The translations under genes and the position numbers were made by a program. A stretch of DNA of 64,000 nt, taken from assembly GCA_000403255.2 (NCBI GenBank), contig KE159592.1, positions 314,715-378,714 on the forward strand, given 5' to 3'. This DNA is from Lachnospiraceae bacterium 3-1. GTDB taxonomy: Bacteria > Bacillota > Clostridia > Lachnospirales > Lachnospiraceae. The notes beneath the pieces are model-generated. The model worked only from the letters and a program-made list of their open reading frames with translations, was not told the origin of the DNA and ran no database searches. This document shows positions 17,088 through 24,670 of this stretch, one piece after another. Position 1 is the first letter of the stretch. Every line of letters starts with the position of its first letter.

Positions 17088-17139
17088 GGACATTTCCCAC
17101 CAAAACAGGACATTTCCAATCAGAAAAAAGGACATTTCC
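17088..17139. repeat. Three direct repeats of GGACATTTCC
   Basis: GGACATTTCC occurs exactly at 17088-17097, 17108-17117 and 17130-17139 (20- and 22-bp steps). A degenerate fourth copy may be GGAAACATCC at 17155. They lie 107-158 bp upstream of the J-domain operon. They could be operators, or the surviving tip of an IS21-family element, whose ends carry tandem short repeats; the latter is from memory of the family. Confidence 0.6.
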
Positions 17140-17198
17140 ACTGTTTACTGCCTATGGAAACATCCTTTTTAAAAAATCTTAAGAATTTTAATACATTT

Positions 17199-17471
17199 TT
17201 AGAAGTTTTGCATACACTGGCTAAACTTCTGTTTTGCCTCATCCACTTTCTGCATTTGTGCAGATGGAGTTGGGTAGTATCCTCTGTCATGCATCATTGT
17301 GAATACTTCCTTCTGGATATTGTGTTCTTTTTCCAGACAGTCTAAAATAGCATTCCGCACATTATTGTGCACACACTCATTGGAAAATGTGTTGTATAAT
17401 GTGGTAGCTGTTTTTTCTGCGGTCAATGCGTCCGCGAACATCTCTTTTTCTGAATAAAATGACTGCTGCAT
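17199..17471 (-). CDS. Spore coat protein, CotF family
   Basis: A 90-residue helical protein with the features of the CotF/ferritin-like coat family: TAEKTATTLYNTFSNEC in the first helix and DRGYYPTPSA near the C-terminus. Such proteins are part of the endospore coat, which supports a spore-forming host. The next upstream gene (44-bp gap) encodes a second small helical protein of similar type, so the two are likely co-expressed late in sporulation. AGGAG precedes the ATG. Confidence 0.8.
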   Translation of the reverse strand: MQQSFYSEKEMFADALTAEKTATTLYNTFSNECVHNNVRNAILDCLEKEHNIQKEVFTMMHDRGYYPTPSAQMQKVDEAKQKFSQCMQNF

Positions 17472-17514
17472 AATCTCCTCCTGATTTCACTTTTTAACTT
17501 ATCTGGGTGGTCTG

Positions 17515-17700
17515 TTAGCTTAACTGGGAATAAAGGGAACGGAAGTGTTCTTTGTGCTCATTGGAAATCTCTGTAAACTTTGCCTTTACCTCGGCATCGT
17601 TACAGTTATCCGCCAACACCTGGAACTTCTTAATTAAAAGTTCCTCTCCGGAAAGCAAATCATTTAAAGCGGACAATTCTTTTTCTGATATCTGGTTCAT
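17515..17700 (-). CDS. Small ferritin-like/CotF-type coat-associated protein
   Basis: A 61-residue all-helical protein (MNQISEKELSALNDLL...EEL...NEHKEHFRSLYSQL). The spaced Glu and His residues and helix length recall the ferritin-like fold shared by short CotF-related proteins of Clostridia. ATG 17700 is preceded by AAAGGAG, which decides this start over one at 17745. It pairs with the CotF-like gene downstream. The functional call is by context and helix pattern only. Confidence 0.6.
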   Translation of the reverse strand: MNQISEKELSALNDLLSGEELLIKKFQVLADNCNDAEVKAKFTEISNEHKEHFRSLYSQLS

Positions 17701-17839
17701 AGGAATCTCCTTTCGCTTATCTGTATCAGGTAATTTTAAAATCACATGGAGAATTACCTGTCAAGATTATCTTTCCGATTTTCCCATAAAAATATGCATG
17801 TCATTTTTTTCAATTTTCCTTACTCAAAAAAGGTATTTT

Positions 17840-18880
17840 CTACAACGCAAGGAGCATAAAAGCTGTTACTGCCAAGGCGAATGCCGTACTCACCCAAAAG
17901 GCTGCTCCTGGCCGGTAACTTCCTGTTTCTTCCATTTTCTTTTTCACCCGGCGCTGTTCATAAAAGAATTCTGGTATGGTAACCAGCAAAAACAACAACA
18001 TGAAGCCCAGATATTCCACCGCTCTTCCTGAATTATTCTCTATGGAGCATATGGTAAACTTGCCAATTGTTGCCCCACAAAAAATAAATACCCACACCAC
18101 AAGCCAAACAATAGAAGCCATCCCTGCTTTTGCAGTCTTGCGGTCATGCTCTTTCACCAAGGTCCGGTCCAGACTGCGGTAATTATATAGTAAAATTGCA
18201 GTCGTAAAATCTATGATATATGCAAAAATAAGAATTCCAAACAGAATATCTTTTGCATTTCTTGCCAAAAATGAACTGCATCCAAGCAACAATACTGTGC
18301 CAAAAGAACTTACGGCAATATGAATATCCATCTGAATGAGCGCTTTTTTGACCTCATTGATGCGATACTCCACGTTACTGTCGTATCCTGCAAGAGCTGA
18401 AAAGTTCCCAGTTTTCACTGTGTTCCCAAAAATCAAGTGCAAAAACAACTGACAAAATACCCATAGAATTACCATACTAGCAACGGTTTCCACATGTAAA
18501 TGACTGGTTATGCCTCCTATCACCAAATAAAGAGCAATCACTCCCCCTGTGGCTGCTGCAAGATAACCTGGCGTTTTCGGCATAGTGATTTCCACTTCCT
18601 TGATTCCCTCCATAAATTCATCCAAGGTCCTCTCAAAAAACGAAGCAATTTTTTGCAAGGTATACACATCTGGCAATGTTTTATCCCGTTCCCAGTTGGA
18701 AATTGCCTGTCTGGTAACGGAAAGCTTCTCTGCCAATTCCGACTGAGTAATTTTTCTCTGCTCTCGAAAAAATTTTATTTTGTTTCCCAGGCTTTTTGGC
18801 ATTTCCTGTTCCAAAGTTTTCTCCGCTCCCTCCTGCATGTTTTCTATCACACTATTTTCTTTCTGCTCATACATAGGCAT
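17840..18880 (-). CDS. Membrane-anchored XRE-family transcriptional regulator
   Basis: Residues ~30-90 are an XRE helix-turn-helix (FREQRKITQSELAEKL, then VTRQAISNWERDKTLPD). The remainder (from ~105) contains about seven hydrophobic segments, giving a DNA-binding protein tethered in the membrane. Such proteins usually sense envelope or drug stress. It is divergent from a MATE efflux gene 223 bp away, and a palindrome lies close to its own start, so control of the pump and of itself is inferred. ATG 18880 has AAAGG at 6 bases; ATG 18886 would abut the ribosome site. Confidence 0.82.
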   Translation of the reverse strand: MPMYEQKENSVIENMQEGAEKTLEQEMPKSLGNKIKFFREQRKITQSELAEKLSVTRQAISNWERDKTLPDVYTLQKIASFFERTLDEFMEGIKEVEITMPKTPGYLAAATGGVIALYLVIGGITSHLHVETVASMVILWVFCQLFLHLIFGNTVKTGNFSALAGYDSNVEYRINEVKKALIQMDIHIAVSSFGTVLLLGCSSFLARNAKDILFGILIFAYIIDFTTAILLYNYRSLDRTLVKEHDRKTAKAGMASIVWLVVWVFIFCGATIGKFTICSIENNSGRAVEYLGFMLLFLLVTIPEFFYEQRRVKKKMEETGSYRPGAAFWVSTAFALAVTAFMLLAL

Positions 18881-18914
18881 TTCCATCCTTTCCTAGATAA
18901 ATCTAGCCCCACTA

Positions 18915-18937
18915 TATGTGAAACCATATCACATATG
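18915..18937. promoter_or_regulatory. Candidate operator palindrome for the XRE regulator
   Basis: ATATGTGA (18915-18922) and its exact complement TCACATAT (18930-18937) separated by 7 bp. It is 35 bp upstream of the XRE regulator start and in the divergent region shared with the MATE gene. Confidence 0.5.
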
Positions 18938-19033
18938 ACACTATTTTTTCATTTATCCTACCACTTTTTTCTTCCTCAGGCTAGCAATCATCCGTTGCAT
19001 TCCATTAATTCTGCTCATTTCTTTCATTTTTTA

Positions 19034-19062
19034 TTGACTTTGCAGAAAACGAAGCCTATAAT
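19034..19062 (+). promoter_or_regulatory. Sigma-A promoter of the MATE gene
   Basis: TTGACT (19034-19039), 17-bp spacer, perfect TATAAT (19057-19062), 42 bp before the MATE start. Confidence 0.75.
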
Positions 19063-19103
19063 AGGACTATTGCGAAAAAATATACAAACGGAAGAGGTGT
19101 AGC

Positions 19104-20492
19104 ATGAACAGTCAAAATACAAAAAACATAACGGAAAACAAAATGGGCACGATGCCCGTAAATAAACTGGTATGGAACATGTCATTTCCAATGATGATTT
19201 CCATGCTGGTACAAGCGCTCTATAATATTGTAGACAGTATCTTTGTGGCAAGGCTGTCGGAAGATGCACTGACAGCGGTATCTCTGGCATTTCCCCTTCA
19301 GACCCTTATTATTGCAGTAGGGGCAGGTACTGGGGTAGGTATCAATGCAATTCTTTCCAAATCCCTTGGGGAAAAGAATTTTAAGAAAGCAAATGAAACA
19401 GCGCTGAATGGCGGATTTCTTTATCTCGTAAGCTATCTGCTCTTTTTCATTTTAGGCTTTATCGTAGTAAAACCATTCTATGTCAGCCAGTTGAAAGGAA
19501 GTTCACCCCAAATTTTTGATATGGGTGTGGAGTATCTAAGCATTGTCATGATTTTTTCTCTAGGAATCTTCGGACAATTCTTTTTTGAGCGTCTCTTAAC
19601 TTCCACTGGAAAAACAGTATTCAGCATGATATCTCAGCTTTCTGGCGCCATCACAAACATTATCTTAGACCCGATTCTTATTTTTGGATTATTGGGACTT
19701 CCAAAAATGGGTGTGGCAGGCGCTGCTGTCGCCACAGTCATTGGCCAGTGTGTCGCAGCAATTGTTGCCTTTGCCTGCAACATGAAATTTAATCATGAAA
19801 TAAACTTATCCTTAAAGGGCTTTCACTTAAAGGGTTCTCTGATTGGAAGTATTTATATGGTAGGTATCCCCTCTATTATCATGCAGTCTATTGGTTCTAT
19901 TATGACCTATTGCATGAATAAAATCCTGATTGATTTTTCCTCCACGGCAACGGCAGTTTTTGGCGTTTACTTCAAACTCCAGAGCTTCTTCTTTATGCCA
20001 GTCTTTGGATTAAACAACGGAATTACGCCGATTATTGCTTATAGCTATGGCGCACAGCAGAAAAAACGTATGATAAAAACCATTAAAATCAGCATGGGAA
20101 TCGCTTTCGGTCTTCTACTGTTTGGATTTGCCGGATTTGAACTCGTTCCCAAAGTCCTGCTCCAAATGTTTGATGCTTCTGAAGAAATGCTTGTGATTGG
20201 CAGCCGTGCTCTCAGAATCATTGGCTTTCATTTTCTCATTGCATGGTTCTGTATTATTGCAGGAACTATTTTTCAAGCCTTGGGAAAAGCCGTGTACAGT
20301 ATGATCGTTTCTATTATGAGACAGTTAGTTGTGTTGATTCCAGCAGCATATATTCTTGCAAAAATCGGTGGTCTGGATGCAGTCTGGTGGGCATTTCCCA
20401 TTGCGGAAACCATGTCCCTGGCAGTATCAGCATTTTGCCTGAGAAATATCTACAAAAACATCATCAAGCCCCTGCCAGAAGGAAAAGAATAA
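19104..20492 (+). CDS. MATE family multidrug/cation antiporter
   Basis: Integral membrane exporter of 462 residues with twelve predicted helices in two similar halves; PMMISMLVQALYNIVDSIFVARL in helix 1 region and the second-half LNNGITPIIAYSYGA are typical of the MATE family. It exports organic cations or drugs using sodium or proton gradients; the substrate is not readable. It has a strong promoter and is divergent from a membrane XRE regulator that probably controls it. GAGG lies 7 bases before the ATG. Confidence 0.92.
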   Translation: MNSQNTKNITENKMGTMPVNKLVWNMSFPMMISMLVQALYNIVDSIFVARLSEDALTAVSLAFPLQTLIIAVGAGTGVGINAILSKSLGEKNFKKANETALNGGFLYLVSYLLFFILGFIVVKPFYVSQLKGSSPQIFDMGVEYLSIVMIFSLGIFGQFFFERLLTSTGKTVFSMISQLSGAITNIILDPILIFGLLGLPKMGVAGAAVATVIGQCVAAIVAFACNMKFNHEINLSLKGFHLKGSLIGSIYMVGIPSIIMQSIGSIMTYCMNKILIDFSSTATAVFGVYFKLQSFFFMPVFGLNNGITPIIAYSYGAQQKKRMIKTIKISMGIAFGLLLFGFAGFELVPKVLLQMFDASEEMLVIGSRALRIIGFHFLIAWFCIIAGTIFQALGKAVYSMIVSIMRQLVVLIPAAYILAKIGGLDAVWWAFPIAETMSLAVSAFCLRNIYKNIIKPLPEGKE

Positions 20493-20497
20493 AGTGG

Positions 20498-20525
20498 ACA
20501 AGCCCCTCACTCATGAGGGGCTTGT
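20498..20525. terminator. Hairpin between convergent MATE and glyQS genes
   Basis: Perfect 12-bp arms ACAAGCCCCTCA (20498-20509) and TGAGGGGCTTGT (20514-20525). No good T-run follows on either strand, so termination strength is uncertain, but its place between two convergent genes fits a bidirectional terminator. Confidence 0.55.
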
Positions 20526-20568
20526 CTACACTCCGTTCATCCATGGAATTACTTAAGCTCTTCCATAT

Positions 20569-21966
20569 CTAAAATTCAAACTTATCTGCAAAATATGCAT
20601 CTAATTCCTCAATCTTCACTCTTTCCTGCTCCATACTGTCACGGAACCGAACGGTTACTGCACCATCATTTTCCGATTCAAAATCGTATGTAACGCAGAA
20701 AGGCGTTCCGATTTCATCCTGTCTTCTGTATCGCTTACCGATATTTCCTCTGTCATCAAATTCACAATTATATTTTTTCGACAACTGTGTGAAGACTTTC
20801 TCTGCACCTTCATTTAATTTCTTAGAAAGAGGAAGCACACCGATTTTTACTGGCGCCAACGCTGGATGGAAATGAAGTACCGTTCTCATATCCGTTTTTT
20901 CTTCTGTGCCAATATTCTCCTCATCATAAGCAGAACACAGGAACGCAAGGACCACCCGGTCTGCCCCAAGAGAAGGCTCAATCACATATGGAATATATTT
21001 TTCCTTTTTCTCATCGTCAAAGTAACTCATATCCTGACCGGAAGTCTCCTGATGACGTGTCAAATCATAATCTGTTCGGTCTGCAATTCCCCAAAGCTCT
21101 CCCCATCCGAAAGGAAACAGGAATTCAAAATCTGTGGTTGCTTTACTGTAGAAGGATAACTCTTCTGGGTCGTGATCCCTTAAACGAAGCTCCTCCTCCT
21201 TCATTCCCAGATTCAGCAGCCAGTCGCGACAGAAACCTCTCCAATACTGGAACCACTCCAGGTCTGTTCCTGGTACGCAGAAGAATTCCAATTCCATCTG
21301 TTCAAACTCTCTGGTACGGAATGTAAAGTTTCCTGGCGTAATCTCATTTCGGAAAGATTTTCCAATCTGGCAAATACCGAAAGGAACCTTTTTCCTTGAA
21401 GTCCTTTGTACATTTTTAAAGTTTACAAAGATACCCTGGGCTGTTTCCGGCCTTAAATAAACAGTGTTCTTGGCATCCTCCGTTACTCCCTGGAAGGTCT
21501 TAAACATTAAGTTGAACTGGCGGATATCTGTAAAATTATGTTTCCCACAGGTAGGACATGGAATCTTATGTTCTTCTATAAAATTCACCATCTGCTCCTG
21601 GCTCCAGCCATCTACTGTGCCCTCCAGCTCGATTCCCTTCTCTTCTGCAAAATCCTCAATTAACTTATCTGCCCGGAAACGTTCATGACATTCCCTACAG
21701 TCCATCAGCGGATCCGAAAAGCCGCCCAAATGTCCGGAAGCCACCCACGTCTGGGGATTCATTAAAATGGCACAGTCCACACCTACGTTATAAGGGTTTT
21801 CTGTTACAAATTTTTTCCACCATGCCTGTTTCACATTATTTTTCAGTTCCACGCCAAGATTTCCATAATCCCAGGTATTCGCAAGACCGCCGTAAATCTC
21901 AGATCCAGGATATACAAAGCCTCTTGCTTTGGCAAGCGCCACGATTTTTTCCATGGTTTTTTCCAT
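20569..21966 (-). CDS. glyQS: Glycyl-tRNA synthetase (single-chain, dimeric type)
   Basis: Class II synthetase charging tRNA-Gly. The 465 residues carry motif 1, [25 protein letters not shown] (motif 2 region), a [16 protein letters not shown] insertion typical of glycine enzymes, and [13 protein letters not shown] as motif 3, followed by the anticodon-binding HGTP domain. This is the eukaryote/archaea-like one-polypeptide form also found in many Firmicutes, not the two-subunit GlyQ/GlyS. Only 31 bp separate it from the upstream lipoprotein gene, and no T-box leader is present in that gap. GAGG precedes the ATG. Confidence 0.95.
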   Translation of the reverse strand: MEKTMEKIVALAKARGFVYPGSEIYGGLANTWDYGNLGVELKNNVKQAWWKKFVTENPYNVGVDCAILMNPQTWVASGHLGGFSDPLMDCRECHERFRADKLIEDFAEEKGIELEGTVDGWSQEQMVNFIEEHKIPCPTCGKHNFTDIRQFNLMFKTFQGVTEDAKNTVYLRPETAQGIFVNFKNVQRTSRKKVPFGICQIGKSFRNEITPGNFTFRTREFEQMELEFFCVPGTDLEWFQYWRGFCRDWLLNLGMKEEELRLRDHDPEELSFYSKATTDFEFLFPFGWGELWGIADRTDYDLTRHQETSGQDMSYFDDEKKEKYIPYVIEPSLGADRVVLAFLCSAYDEENIGTEEKTDMRTVLHFHPALAPVKIGVLPLSKKLNEGAEKVFTQLSKKYNCEFDDRGNIGKRYRRQDEIGTPFCVTYDFESENDGAVTVRFRDSMEQERVKIEELDAYFADKFEF

Positions 21967-21997
21967 ATTGTTACCTCTTTCTTTTCTATTTGATCTT

Positions 21998-22618
21998 TCA
22001 CTGGTAGATCACATATACCAATGATAATTCTTCTCCATCTGCCACCTCTTCTGGAAGCTGGATTGATACGGTATCTTTTGCTTTCATTGTGGTGTATTGA
22101 GAAGAGACATATTGAATGGTTCCGTCCACCTTCACATCCACCTTTTCACTCAAAATAATAACCTTTGCATCAGTATCTGTAATTTCATCCTTACCGATTG
22201 TTCCAGCAGCTTTTCCATCTTTGATTTCTGTAAATTCTGTATCAAAATCATACCCTTCAGCCAATGCCTGAGGAACCGTTCCTGAAAATAAAGTCACCTC
22301 ATTAAAATTCTGGTATTCCTCACAGCTCTTGTACTTAATCATCAGCTTTGCAACGCCTTCTTCTACAGAAAACTCATCAATGCTTACACTGTCTTTTCCG
22401 TATTCTCCCTGATAATCCTCTACTCTCTCATCAATATACGTCTTTAGTTCTTCCTCATCATAATAATCTTTGTCGAAATCTGCGATAGCCGCACTGACTA
22501 CTGTGCCTTTTTTCTGTACGTATACGGTATCACGATCTGCATCCAAAGATTTCCCACAACCTGTCGACAACCCAGCAAACATCAAACATGCCAGGACAAT
22601 GGAAAATATTTTTTTCAT
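21998..22618 (-). CDS. Lipoprotein of unknown function
   Basis: A 206-residue exported protein. The signal peptide runs [16 protein letters not shown] and ends in the lipobox STGC (Cys about residue 21). The mature part is acidic, rich in Asp/Glu, with mixed alpha/beta pattern and no motif I recognise ([18 protein letters not shown] at its start). ATG 22618 is preceded by GAGGAGG, deciding it over an upstream in-frame start at 22654. It lies between recO and glyQS and may be co-transcribed with glyQS. Confidence 0.75.
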   Translation of the reverse strand: MKKIFSIVLACLMFAGLSTGCGKSLDADRDTVYVQKKGTVVSAAIADFDKDYYDEEELKTYIDERVEDYQGEYGKDSVSIDEFSVEEGVAKLMIKYKSCEEYQNFNEVTLFSGTVPQALAEGYDFDTEFTEIKDGKAAGTIGKDEITDTDAKVIILSEKVDVKVDGTIQYVSSQYTTMKAKDTVSIQLPEEVADGEELSLVYVIYQ

Positions 22619-22699
22619 GCTAAACCTCCTCAAAGTCTTATACGTGAATCGCAAATATTATACTCTTTTCTGTCTGTGATTGCAACCACTGATTTCCTT

Positions 22700-23452
22700 T
22701 CATGGGAAAAAGTGTGCATTCTCTTCCAAGATTTGAAGGGCATGAAATTTTCTATCCACATAAATCTCCATATATTCGTCTAAAATTTTTTCTAAATTTT
22801 CAAGGGCCTGTTGGGAAAGGGTAAAGGTATAGAGCTTCTCAATCGAAGATGTAATGATAAACTGCATGGCATATAAGGCAGAAGGATCTAGTTGCCTGGC
22901 ATTCACCTGTGGGCCGCAATTTTTACAAAGAACTCCTCCTGCTTTCCCATGGAACCAATGTAGTGAGTCTTCCTTCCCACATCCCAGACAGGAAAATACA
23001 TTGGGATACTCTCCATTAATCACCAATGCCTTCAATTCAAAAATCCGGCGCACCAGACGATTCTCTAAGCTTTCTTTTTCTAATGCCCGTAAAGACTGGT
23101 ACAACAGCTTCAACATATGTACTTCATCGGTATTTTCCCTTGCATAATAATCTGCAATTTCCAAAAAATAAAATCCATAGCAGGCATCATCCAAATTCCC
23201 TGCCAGCTCACGAAAATAATTGCTGATTTCTGCCTTCACAATGGTAAAAGAACTCCGCCCTTCGTAAACCTCGAATTTTCCAAAGGAAAAAGGGCTGCCA
23301 GCCGCCATTAATTGGTTGCCTGGACGTCTTGCCCCTCGTGCAAAGGCCGAAATTTTCCCTCTTTCCCTGGTCAGAAGCGTTATTCTTTTGTCATATTCTC
23401 CCACTGGGACTGCTGATAAAACCATGCCCATCAGCGTTATGTTCTGCCCCAT
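22700..23452 (-). CDS. recO: DNA repair protein RecO
   Basis: Recombination mediator of the RecFOR pathway that loads RecA on SSB-coated DNA. The 250-residue protein has the N-terminal OB fold (GMVLSAVPVGEYDKRITLLTRE, with RGKISAFARGARRP following) and a Cys4 zinc site, CLGCG and CKNCG around residues 150-180. The start lies within the 3' end of the YqzL-like gene (62-bp overlap). The order era-yqzL-recO matches Bacillus. Confidence 0.93.
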   Translation of the reverse strand: MGQNITLMGMVLSAVPVGEYDKRITLLTRERGKISAFARGARRPGNQLMAAGSPFSFGKFEVYEGRSSFTIVKAEISNYFRELAGNLDDACYGFYFLEIADYYARENTDEVHMLKLLYQSLRALEKESLENRLVRRIFELKALVINGEYPNVFSCLGCGKEDSLHWFHGKAGGVLCKNCGPQVNARQLDPSALYAMQFIITSSIEKLYTFTLSQQALENLEKILDEYMEIYVDRKFHALQILEENAHFFP

Positions 23453-23606
23453 TTGTTCTCACGCTCCCGCTTCGGTATTCTCTGTCTGCCATCAAAGAAA
23501 GAGTTGCATCCCCACAAACTCCTTCTGTGGTCTGATGGCATTTGTAGCTTAAATAATCTTGAACACTTCCTGTACTTGCAAATTTCGTCCATTTCTGTTC
23601 TACCAT
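23391..23606 (-). CDS. YqzL-like small protein between era and recO
   Basis: A 71-residue ORF opening MVEQKWTKFASTGSVQDYLSYK. That stretch matches the short YqzL pattern (aromatic residue, F..TG, then DYLxYK), and the gene sits between era and recO, where Bacillus has yqzL. AAGGGGG lies 9 bases before ATG 23606. Residues past ~25 are not similar to YqzL and overlap recO, so either the protein is extended here or the frame has lost its proper stop. Function is unknown in the family. Confidence 0.6.
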   Translation of the reverse strand: MVEQKWTKFASTGSVQDYLSYKCHQTTEGVCGDATLSLMADREYRSGSVRTNGAEHNADGHGFISSPSGRI

Positions 23607-23734
23607 ATGGATGTTCCCCCTTGTTCTTCTGTAGTTAGCCAAAGGCTGAATGTAACACTTTATATTTAGGGTATCCGATCCACCAACAGATATACTATAT
23701 AAATTCTGGCAGAAATGGAGATTGCAAGGACTCG

Positions 23735-24643
23735 TTAGCGCTCTTCTTCCCGATATCCAAAATTTTTTATGAGAAAATCGCTGTCCCGCCAATCTTTTTT
23801 TACCTTTACCCAAAGCTTTAGATTCACTTGATGCTCCAACATTTTCTCAATTTCAAAGCGGGCATTGCTGCCGATTTTTTTCAGCATGGCGCCGCCCTTT
23901 CCAATAATGATGCCTTTGTGAGAATCCCGTTCACAGATAATGGTTGCTTCAATATCCACAATACTCCCAGACTTGCGCTCCTTCATCCGCTCAATGGTAA
24001 CTGCAATCCCATGGGGGATTTCCTCCTCCAATGCATGAAGGGATTTTTCTCGAATAATCTCCGCCACAATCTGCCGTTCTGGTTGATCTGTTATGGTATC
24101 CTCATCGTAGAACATGGGACCATATGGCAGATATTGAAAAATCAAATCTGGTAAAATTTCCGTATTTTCCCCTCGAAGTGCAGAAAGGGGAACAATCTCT
24201 GCAAAATCATATTCTTTCCGGTAAGTGTCGATATACAGAAGGATTTCGTCCTTTTTTACAGTATCTGTCTTGTTGATAATCAAAATCACCGGTGTATTTA
24301 TTTTTTTTAATTTTTCTATAATGTGCCGTTCTCCAGCTCCGATAAAAGCGGTGGGCTCCACCAGCCACAAAATCACATCCACATCATGTAATGTCTGCTC
24401 CGCCACATTTACCATATATTCCCCCAGCTTATTTTTCGCCTTATGGATTCCTGGTGTATCTACAAAAATAATCTGTCCCTTGGTCTCATCTGTATAAACC
24501 GTCTGAATACGGTTGCGGGTGGTCTGAGGCTTCTTGGAAGTAATCGCAATTTTCTGCCCAATCAGCCGGTTCATCAATGTGGATTTTCCCACATTCGGCC
24601 GTCCGATCAAAGTTACAAATCCTGATTTAATATTTTGGTTCAT
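23735..24643 (-). CDS. era: GTPase Era
   Basis: Essential GTPase that binds the 3' end of 16S rRNA during 30S assembly. The 302 residues have G1 GRPNVGKS, G3 DTPGIH, G4 NKTD, G5 SAL and a C-terminal KH domain with the GxxG loop in IIGKGGAMLKKIG. Start ATG 24643 follows AAGGAGAGG. It is followed by the YqzL-like gene and recO and preceded by an M16 peptidase gene 27 bp upstream. Confidence 0.96.
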   Translation of the reverse strand: MNQNIKSGFVTLIGRPNVGKSTLMNRLIGQKIAITSKKPQTTRNRIQTVYTDETKGQIIFVDTPGIHKAKNKLGEYMVNVAEQTLHDVDVILWLVEPTAFIGAGERHIIEKLKKINTPVILIINKTDTVKKDEILLYIDTYRKEYDFAEIVPLSALRGENTEILPDLIFQYLPYGPMFYDEDTITDQPERQIVAEIIREKSLHALEEEIPHGIAVTIERMKERKSGSIVDIEATIICERDSHKGIIIGKGGAMLKKIGSNARFEIEKMLEHQVNLKLWVKVKKDWRDSDFLIKNFGYREEER

Positions 24644-24670
24644 ATCCTCTCCTTCTAATACTTTTATAAT

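Noticed and set aside
21967..21997. T-box leader for glyQS
   Set aside because: Only 31 bp separate glyQS from the upstream gene; there is no room for a T-box and no specifier or antiterminator motif.
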